From Agrypnia vestita (lineage: Eukaryota > Arthropoda > Insecta > Trichoptera > Phryganeidae), in assembly GCA_016648135.1 (NCBI GenBank), contig JADDOH010023116.1:372001-436000 (forward strand): DNA of 64,000 bases, written 5' to 3'. Shown here in pieces: positions 56,431 to 64,000 of this stretch. The notes under the pieces are model-generated. The model was not told the origin of the DNA and ran no database searches. It saw nothing but the letters and a program-made list of their open reading frames with translations. Both the position numbers and the translations under genes were made by a program. Positions within the stretch are counted from its first letter, which is position 1. Each line of letters starts with the position of its first letter.

Positions 56431-56857
56431 TTATATGGTACAGCGAAACAGCGCGTAGTGCGCGCCGAAAAAGATGCGTTTTTTTACCGCTGACCGCCGC
56501 GCCGCAAGAAAGTTGTAACATTTTGCGTTATTTTGCCGCCAAGTGCGCGCACTACGATTCAAAACCCTTCGCGCGGCGAAAAAACGCTAGTGCGCGCGTA
56601 CCCTTAAATTGTTACGTCTTTGTGTTTTATTCAAATTGAAAATATATCGCGTGAAAACATTACAGCATTGACTTTTTTTTGTGCTTTAAAATCTGTGATT
56701 TCCGTGAAAACTTTTTTTAGTCTCTTCATTTACGATTTTAATATATTTTGTGTTATTTGATAAGTGTGAAGAATATTAGATATTTTATTACGTTCACGTG
56801 TTAGATTTTAGTTATTTTCGCATTTTATTTTTTCTTAGTGTTTCGTTTCAAATTAAA

Positions 56858-57037
56858 ATGGCGTCAGTTCGCAGCGCGTACAAAATTTTAACTATTTCTA
56901 TGAAAATGGATTTGATTAAATATATGGACAGGAAAATTAAGAATAAAAGCAAGATTGCGAAAAAATATGGTATCGCCAATTCGACTATTTCAACAATTCT
57001 AAAAAATCGCGCCAAAATTGAAAAGCGCAGTGAAGTG
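56858..57037 (+). pseudogene. pogo transposase, N-terminal DNA-binding part
   Basis: From the ATG at 56858 the frame reads MASVRSAYKILTISMKMDLI, then KSKIAKKYGIANSTISTILK and NRAKIEKRSEV. This is the CENP-B/psq-type helix-turn-helix that begins pogo-group transposases and binds their terminal repeats. The protein then runs into unrelated sequence, and the CENP-B second domain and DDE nuclease are missing, so it cannot mobilise anything alone. A domesticated use is possible in principle, but nothing here suggests it. Confidence 0.8.
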
Positions 57038-57344
57038 ATGTACAATATTTGCTGTTTTCATTTTTTCTGTTTTAAAATTGAAATTATGGCTCAAGATCAC
57101 ATATCAAGGTAATTTATTTTAATTATATTGAAACAACTGACAAAAATGAATGCAACATTGGCCAAATAAATGTTGTTTGAAAATACATATTAAAAAATGC
57201 ATTTGTTTGTACACTTGGAAATGTTTAGAAAGTGTGTTGATGTTTTAAAAACTTCCTACTAATTCTACTTCCCTAATTCGAAATTCGAATTTTTTGTTTG
57301 AATTACGGTCCCCTGAATTTCCTATTAAAGAGCTTTTACTGTAA

Positions 57345-58060
57345 TACCATACATGTTTAGTAACTTCACAACATTTTTACTTAGACTTGGTCATCATAGT
57401 TAGTAAAAATTTCCATAGTTTTGTTTGTCAACAGAAATGCTTCTGCTAATTTTTAATTACTTATTTCATCTCTAACTACTATACGCTCTTAACAATAATA
57501 ACTACCACCCTTATATATCACCTAAATCACAATTTATTTTATTGACAAGTAGGCATATTGAACATGCAATGTTTTCGATGCAACACAAACGAAAAAATAT
57601 AAATCGGGTCGGTAGTCTCCCTCAGGATAACACAATTGTTATTATATCTCAACACAAAATAGATGAGATGCAGTTGTTTATGTATGCGTAAGTTTCTATG
57701 ACAAATGTCAAGTGTCATCACATCTGTCATATGTCATCACGTCAAAATTGACGAATTGTACAATGTTATATAATAGCAGTCAAGACGCGATTGATAAGAT
57801 AACGCACACCATTGAGAATGGACTCAAGTGTATTTTATCATATGTATTTATTTAAATATGTTTAAATTAATTAAAATATACAATTAATAACAATAAAATG
57901 TGATAGGTTCTATTATTTAAAATAATCTAAAACAGTAAATAAGAAATTCTAATTGTTAAGTAAAAACAAACAATTTATACAATCACTAAAACAGTGAATC
58001 CTTAATATTTTTTTTACAAAAAATATCACTTCTAAATTATTATTTTTTATAAGTATTTAT
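57345..58060. other. Intergenic, no feature recognised
   Basis: A (TGTCA)n-rich patch near 57700-57745 is the only local structure. Confidence 0.4.
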
Positions 58061-58285
58061 CAGGGGCGTGCAGTGAGAACAAGAAGCATGACTTTTATTT
58101 AAACATATTTCGAAAAAAAAATTGAAATTAAATATTTATCCGGCCGAATATTATGAAAAATTAAAATCTGAGTAATATGTTAATTATTGTGATAGGAATA
58201 TTACGAGATGTATCTCATATTTCTTTTTTTTCAAAATATATGCTCAGGAAAAAGTAATGCTTCTCGTTCTCACTGCACGCCCCTG
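58061..58285. mobile_element. hAT-type MITE with exact 8-bp target duplication
   Basis: GTATTTAT stands at 58053-58060 and at 58286-58293. The termini CAGGGGCGTGCAGTGAGAAC and GTTCTCACTGCACGCCCCTG are perfect inverses over 20 bp. The CAGGGGCG start is common in hAT elements. The interior is AT-rich and non-coding. Confidence 0.92.
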
Positions 58286-58422
58286 GTATTTATATAAGTT
58301 GCCAATAAATCATGCAGTTTTTTAATTGACTGACTTACATATGAATAGGGTTTAATTAGAACCTAGAAAAATAAGATTTAAAGCTTTGTTCCCCAAAAAA
58401 TATCTTAAATTTATTGCTTGCA

Positions 58423-59500
58423 AACAGTGGTAGCCCCGACTAGGGTCAAAATCGAAAGATTGCAAGAGAAGGATACCAGGGAAAAGTTTGAAAGGAAAAC
58501 CGCTGAAAGGTTAAATGAGAAATGTATGGAAGAGCTCAATATTGATAGTGCATGGGAACACATCAAAAAGAGCCTGTATGAGTCAGCCAAGGAAGTGTGC
58601 GGTGTGACCGTCCAAGGAAGGAAGAAAGGAGATGCATGGTGGGATGACGAGATTAGAGATCTTATAAATGAGAAGAAAAAAGCGTGGTGTAACCTCTTGG
58701 CATCAAAGAATGAGATGTGAATGGATATACTCTAGCAAAGGATTTATATATTGTATGTAAGAAAAAGGTAAAGCACGGAGTGAAAGAAAGAAAGGAGCGT
58801 TTGAGGAAGGACGAGGGACTTAAATTGACTCAGAACTTCCAAGAGAATATCAAGATCTTTTGGAAGGAAGTTAAAAAGTCTCGAAGTGGTACGAAAAGAG
58901 GTTGTGTGAATGCTATTATGTCAAAGAATGGAAAGATGCTTAGAAACGAGAATGAAATAAAAGATAGATGGAAGGAATTTTTTGAAGAAATGTATGAGAG
59001 TAATGGGAATGTGAGTGAGGACTCCTTTGAGGCGTCCAACGGATTTATGAATAGTGACGACAGTGTGAATGAAATAACTGTGGAAGAAATTAAAAGAGCA
59101 TTGAAGCACATGAAGAATGGCAAGGCTGTGGGTTATGACAATGTTGCTGCCGAGTACATTAAGGGTGGTGGTCCAGTAATACTCACGTGGCTTCATAGAC
59201 TCTTCAACCAATGTTTAGAGGGCGGCTACACTCCTAAGGATTGGAGAAGAGCTGTTAACATGCCTCTACACAAAGGAAAAGGGTCGCGAATGGACTGCGC
59301 GAACTATCGGGCCATTAGCCTATTGAGCTCTGTTGGCAAACTTGTATGCGAGAATTTTGATAGAAAGAGTGAGGTTGACAACGAAAGAAAAAGTGTGGGA
59401 TGTACAAGGAGCCTTCATGAGTGGAAGAGGATGTATGGACCAGATTTTCTCACTGCGCCAGATGACCGAAAAGTTTTTGGCAACGAACCAAAAACTTTTT
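58423..59500 (+). pseudogene. Non-LTR retrotransposon ORF2 fragment
   Basis: The first frame (to 58719) ends the endonuclease-linker with GDAWWDDEIRDLINEKKKAW. The second (58717-59340) gives NEITVEEIKRALKHMKNGKA, GYDNVAAEYIK, PKDWRRAVNMPLHKGKGSRM and NYRAISLLSSVGKL, the first reverse transcriptase blocks. A third frame (59333-59500) continues LYARILIERV, QGAFMSGRGCMDQIFSLRQM. Two frameshifts break the protein, and it stops before the catalytic YxDD box. The fragment is truncated at both ends, unlike a normal 5'-truncated LINE. Confidence 0.85.
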
Positions 59501-60451
59501 TCTGGCTTTTTATATTTATTTTGGGTATTTCGAAAAAAATTGCCGTGTGACTTGAGTAGTTATAAATCAAAACGGCCAAATAGGACATCAATTGACTGTC
59601 TCTTCATCTAGTAAATTTTTATATATTTTTTTTTATACAGTTGAAATTCATATGATTTTGTTCTATAACCTTTACTATCCACTCATTCTTGTCCCTGAGT
59701 ATAAATTATTTTTGTTGTACCATGATAAGAGGGTACCTAGGACTTTAATCAAATATATCAGATGACGCAGGTGTCAACCAATATGAAAGGAGCAATTTTA
59801 ATGCAAAAAAGTTAACACATAGGTTCAAGAATCTAATAACCAAGTTTATACAAATAAATGAGTCAGCAAGAACTCATATGCACTTTGAATGGTATATTTT
59901 AATATTTCCTGATGGGTGCAAACTAATTTGATAATAATGAGTACAATGGACCCTCAATATTCGTCCTGTTTTTCCATTGAAAATTTTGTTTGATATTTGC
60001 CTGAGAAGTTGATATTCGTCCTACCATCCACGTATTTGGACACTTTTGGAAAATTTAAAAAAACGACAACAAACAAGTTCTCTAATTTAAGAGTACTGGT
60101 GAATCGTCTGAAAGTGCTGTTGAACCATCAGGACATCAATCACCTGGAATTGACATTACCTGATGTCATGATTAAACGTGACCCCCCTTAGAAACAATAG
60201 CCTAACCTCTATAAATAAATTGTTTTTTTTCACCCAAAAGGTAAATTTATAGTTAAAATTTTATTTATGTTGGTCTGCAGATACATATGGCATCACCACA
60301 ACTAAATCTCTATCATAACAGTACAGCAAATATGTAATTAAAGTGTATTTGTATGATTTTTCAGTGAATTTTTTTTTGTTAAATAATAGGTAGGCAAAAT
60401 TCAAAGCTGGGAGTGGATTCGTGGTGATGAAAGCTTGCACACGCAATACAT
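59501..60451. other. Intergenic, no feature recognised
   Basis: No coding-like frames. A TTTTTTTTATA-type low-complexity run is present near 59625. Confidence 0.4.
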
Positions 60452-60866
60452 TGTATGACACGCTTGAAAGCATGACACCGAGCGGGAGCAGCGACCGCAA
60501 ACAAAGAAAGATTCGACAGCGGACGGTATAACCTCTGTGCTGACGAAGTCTAAACACATCCAGCGGACGTTACATTGGACCCAGATATGCAATAGTCAAA
60601 ACACCTCGGTTTCTTTGTTTGAAACGAGTATAAGAAGCAGAGCAGCCAGCATCAGGTGTCTCACTCCTCCGGGACCACTCGACACAGCGAAAGCAATCTC
60701 CGACCGACATCTCAAGTCTTGGAGATCACTAGATCAAGCGGAAGCTCTCGCTCTCTAACTGTTCATTACTGTGTACTTTTATATACCATACTTGTTTCTT
60801 TTGTCTTTAACTGCACTCGAATAAATTCTGTTAAACCACCACGACTTCATCCTCATCACACCCACA
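60452..60866 (+). repeat. Probable solo LTR
   Basis: Begins TGTATGACACGC and ends CATCACACCCACA (TG...CA). It is distinctly GC-richer than its flanks. It has a TATAAG box (about 60630), a CTC/GGA-rich region and an AATAAA (about 60821) near the end, the order U3-R-U5 of an LTR. No clean target duplication, second LTR or internal coding region is seen. The open frames across it are compositional. Confidence 0.4.
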
Positions 60867-61249
60867 GATTAAACCGATTTTAGTTAATTCCTATAGAAAA
60901 TATTTGTTTCATATTTGTTCTTTTTGATATTCATTGGTCCACTGTACTTATCTTTGTATCAAACGAGTACATACTAAAAATATAAATTATGTTCACAAAA
61001 TACTTTTTTACTGAATTTTACGAATACCGTTAATATGCTGTTCTTGAGATTGCTGGAGTGGAGATTTATCAAATAGGTATTATTTGGGCCATTTTTTTTC
61101 TACACTACAAAAAACCAAACAGCCATTAAATATTGCTTTGAGTCGTTTCAATCAATTTATTGATACATAATGGAGAAGTTTTTTGATGTTGGTAATACTA
61201 TATTTAACTTAAGTTAAATATAATATATATTATCAACGTCGTCATTATA

Positions 61250-62150
61250 CATTCCATTAATGGAATTAAAATATTGACAGATGAGAAAAAATTTTATCAC
61301 ATATTTTTTTAATTTTTTCACAAAAGTTTTTATATTGTTTTCATCCCCAATATGCCCTGGTAGTTTCGTATATAATTTAATCCCACTGCACATCATAGAA
61401 GTTTGCGATCTTCTTTCTTTCGGAATGGCCACCTTATTTCATCTTTTCTTCTTGTACAATGGTCATGTTCATGTTGGGTTTTTTTTATTTATTTTTCTTA
61501 ATAATTCAAATGTATTATTGTGTCCATTAATAATTTTATATATAAATAGAAGTAGATTAAATTTAATTATTTATCTAAATGTCATTATTTGTAAGCTTTC
61601 TAATATCACTTCGATTCTTGTGAATCGATTTCTTTTTAGTATAATTCTTAATGCTTTATTTTGGAGAATTCTTCTTCATCAGCCAGAAATACTATACTGC
61701 TGCAGTAGTTGATGTGGGAGACTATTGTATATATTTTTAGACTATTGTATGCATTGTATATATTTTTGCACGATTCTGTTTTAATATATCTTCTGATTCT
61801 ACCCAAGAGTGAAATTCGTATTGCTATTTTTTTGTTGCATAATTAGTGTTCAATGAAAAGTTTAATTTATTATCTATAATTATTCCCAAGTATTTTATAC
61901 CTATCAGTTGTTTCCTTGTTGCTTCCCCATCGATAATTATTATTGTTAGTGCATCTCGTATTCTCTTATTTCCGATGTTCATTAGTTTTGTTTTGTTGAT
62001 ATTTAATTTCAATTTATTTATTTTCAGCCATATTGATATTTGATTAAGGTCATGGTTTAGGTTGGTAATGATTTCTATGTAATTGTCTCCTGATATGTAT
62101 ATACTAGTGCACCATCTGCAAATAATCAAATCGGTATTTACTATGACATT
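61250..62150 (-). pseudogene. LINE reverse transcriptase C-terminal relic
   Basis: On the minus strand, a FADD-like box (now ADG, frameshifted, near 62120) is followed by TSIYISGDNY, DLNQISIWLKINKLKLNINK, a KTKLMNIGNK stretch and KYLGIIIDNKL. These are the thumb and connection of a non-LTR reverse transcriptase. After many stops, about 61250-61420 gives GIKLYTKLPGHIGDENNIKT, the conserved extreme C-terminus. The element is complete at its 3' side and lost on its 5' side. Confidence 0.85.
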
Positions 62151-62913
62151 CGTTTATAAAAACCATGGCCACAAAAAGGAGGTAATTGAACAAATGTCGA
62201 CAAGTCAACTCTCCTGGAGTACCTGGAAAGTACTCCCAGATCTACTAAAATATTTCTAGGCTTTTTATCAAAATGGTTTAGATTAGACTAGTTGTTGTAC
62301 TGAAGCATTAATGCTATATACACTATGGATAGCTTTTAAAAATGATAATTCAGTTCCAAAGTTAAGAAGAGTACAATCATCGAATGAGTTGAATTTTTCT
62401 AATGAACTTTCTCAAAAATTATCCTTAATGAGGCTCAATTGTCCATTGATTTAAATTCAACTACTACAGTGGATCCAATAAGTAACGAACAGCATGAAGT
62501 ACCAGTTCAAGAAGACCTATTACAAAAAGAAATTCATTCTCACTTAAATGAAATCTACTTCAGCAGCTTCAACAAATGATGTTCAAAATTAACTGTCCAC
62601 TCAAGCAAAATCATCTGACAATTTATGCCACGTAACAATATTTCTGTTGGCTCCTTTTCACAAATTATTATGTATTATTACAACCGCCAAGGCTATATAT
62701 TTAGTTAAAAACAGTGTAATCTGGTCAAAGAAAAAGTAGTAATAGGTACTATGCGTAAAAGGGCGTAGGTATATTCCTTCTGGCAAGTTCTATAATGGCA
62801 GTTAAAGAAGCAGAAATGGAAGACAAGGAAGAGAAAAACAATTTAGAAAAGATAGAATGAAAAAAGCTGGCAGTTTGAACAAAAGAAAGAAAAAAAATTC
62901 TTCTGGAATGTGT
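62150..62913. other. Decayed sequence, no feature assigned
   Basis: Short frames with Glu/Ser/Gln-rich text (for example around 62440-62560) hint at an old coding relic, but every frame is interrupted and no family is recognised. Confidence 0.25.
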
Positions 62914-63078
62914 CTTCTGGGGTATTATGGCATGTTTTTACGATATTTCGGATCCCGTTGCAGGGTCCGTCATCAGAGCTGATGTGTTGGGGTTGTGGTA
63001 TCACAACAATACATCAGTTCTGATAGACCCTACAATGGGATTCGAAACGTCGTCCAAAAAGGCACAGTACTCCAGAAG
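62914..63078. repeat. Hairpin of about 165 bp
   Basis: CTTCTGGGGTATTATGGCAT pairs imperfectly with the inverse of GGCACAGTACTCCAGAAG. TTTCGGATCCCGTTGCAGGG pairs with CCCTACAATGGGATTCGAAA. The loop is near 62995. Probably a MITE. Confidence 0.7.
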
Positions 63079-64000
63079 ATTCTGAGCGGTCGTGAAAACC
63101 TAAGAACCTCTTAAAAAAAGCTTAACAAATGAGGAACAGTTGATGAATTTATCAAATCAAGACCTTCAGAAAATGAAGAATTAGAAAGAGGTTCAAAATA
63201 AGGATTCAAAAGCAGTGAAAATATTGTAGGTATCGTTTTGCGTTGGAAGACAATGATAACGATTGTGAAATAAGTTATCTCAGGAAAGAAGAGTAGTACA
63301 TTTGTTATGCCACAAATACCTAACCATGTGTCTGTATAATGCTATTTACCTGCTTTCGCAAAAGGGACGAATAGACAAAATTCTTTCTAAAAATGTTCTC
63401 AGGTTTTCACAACCATTCAGAATCTTCTCCGTGTGGTTTTTTGAGATATTCTGCCATGTATATATGACCTCTCTGGCCAACTTTTTGGATCCACTCCCTG
63501 CAATGGTATCCAAAGTGTCGTCCAGAGAGATCAGATACACACAATATAATATCCCAGAAAACTACACACAGAAAATTCTTTCTTATCTTCTCGAATTGAT
63601 CTGTCCGGGTATAGTATGGCATGATAAGTTACTTCATTCTTTAGCTATAGGCATGACAAGATTATAATTATAATAAAACTCATAATTTTCCTACAGTTAC
63701 TTACCTATCTTGTTTTATTTTTATTCAAAATATTAAGAAACCTTATAAAAACTGAAATGGCCAGAACTAGCAACTAGTAAAAGTAAACAGAACTGGCACA
63801 TTTAAACAAATTTCGATTTTGATGTTTTTATTTTAAATAGTATTAAATTTTATATGCTTGTTTTCTACATTTTCAAAAAAGTAATTATTGTGCTATACAG
63901 GGAAATTTAAAAAAAATTGTTTTGACTAGTAGTGCACAGTTGGCAAAAAATATCTAAAAGTGGCCAAAACCGGCCCATCAACCTAACCCTAATTCCTTTT
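63079..64000. other. End of window, no gene assigned
   Basis: An open frame of 121 codons (63302-63667, plus) overlaps two on the minus strand (63346-63540 and 63407-63622). None is recognised. The minus frame with GSGSKKLAREVIYTWQNISK has a protein-like look but no start, splice sites or homology to support it. Confidence 0.3.

Larger units (their letters stand above)
55929..56603. mobile_element. PIF/Harbinger element, internally deleted, nested
   Basis: TTA is duplicated at 55926-55928 and 56604-56606. The ends GCGCGCACTAGCGTTTTTTC and GAAAAAACGCTAGTGCGCGC pair, and several (G)CGGCGAAAA subterminal repeats follow. It is GC-rich at the ends. It contains remnants of both proteins expected of this superfamily, facing each other. 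Confidence 0.85.
55580..57342 (+). mobile_element. pogo-type element with transposase start and nested Harbinger
   Basis: TA at 55578-55579 and 57343-57344. The ends CAGTAAAAGCTCGTTAATAC and TATTAAAGAGCTTTTACTG pair. It carries the start of a transposase (56858-57037), which ties the CAGTARAAC(C/G)TCGTTAAT family in this window to pogo. A Harbinger relic (55929-56603) is inserted near the left end. Confidence 0.85.

Noticed and set aside
60537..60883. Overlapping open frames as a gene
   Set aside because: They lie inside an LTR-like block with promoter and polyadenylation signals; no protein features.

Overview
The window looks like nuclear DNA from an insect. It is AT-rich, has spliced genes with GT-AG introns, and carries a dense mixture of animal transposon families. 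The exact order is not settled by the sequence; a hemipteran-like insect is a guess. Only three host genes can be read with confidence, all on the + strand: SUMO (complete, 3 coding exons, 88 codons), the C-terminal three exons of a Kv-channel-interacting protein (KChIP) of the neuronal calcium sensor group, and LETM1, the mitochondrial inner-membrane cation/proton exchange protein (7 coding exons, 805 codons, apparently complete). These genes do not form a pathway and are simply neighbours.

Layout. 1-14 kb is a gene-poor stretch holding Helitron-like pieces, a LINE tail, a hAT element with an exact 8-bp target duplication, a foldback element, Harbinger-type MITEs and several hairpins. 14.2-21.9 kb is SUMO; its 7-kb second intron is a transposon trap (foldback, a mariner carrying a second nested element, a pogo-like copy, a Harbinger-like copy). 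23.6-24.8 kb holds broken LINE reverse transcriptase. 25.8-27.4 kb is the 3' half of KChIP; its N-terminal exons were not found, so they may lie upstream of SUMO, which would nest SUMO in a KChIP intron. 31.3-32.9 kb is a pogo-type element with a 0.88-kb mariner inserted in it. 34-38.8 kb is mobile DNA, including a Penelope-like element whose reverse transcriptase and GIY-YIG endonuclease point away from each other. 39.4-48.9 kb is LETM1, with a TTAA-flanked 1.4-kb element and pogo-type copies in its introns. 49-64 kb has no firm gene: it contains a tRNA-derived SINE, pogo elements (one carrying a nested Harbinger remnant with transposase and MADF fragments), a second hAT MITE, two LINE relics and a likely solo LTR.

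The main biological content beyond the three genes is a multi-layer record of cut-and-paste transposition. Many insertions show exact target-site duplications that fix their superfamily (TA, TTA/TAA, TTAA, 8 bp), and several nested pairs give relative ages. Three repeat families recur within the window and could not be assigned: a 0.37-0.43 kb element (3 copies), a 0.5-0.6 kb foldback family (3 copies) and a 0.26 kb repeat (2 copies). All coordinates were read by eye; no database or alignment was run.
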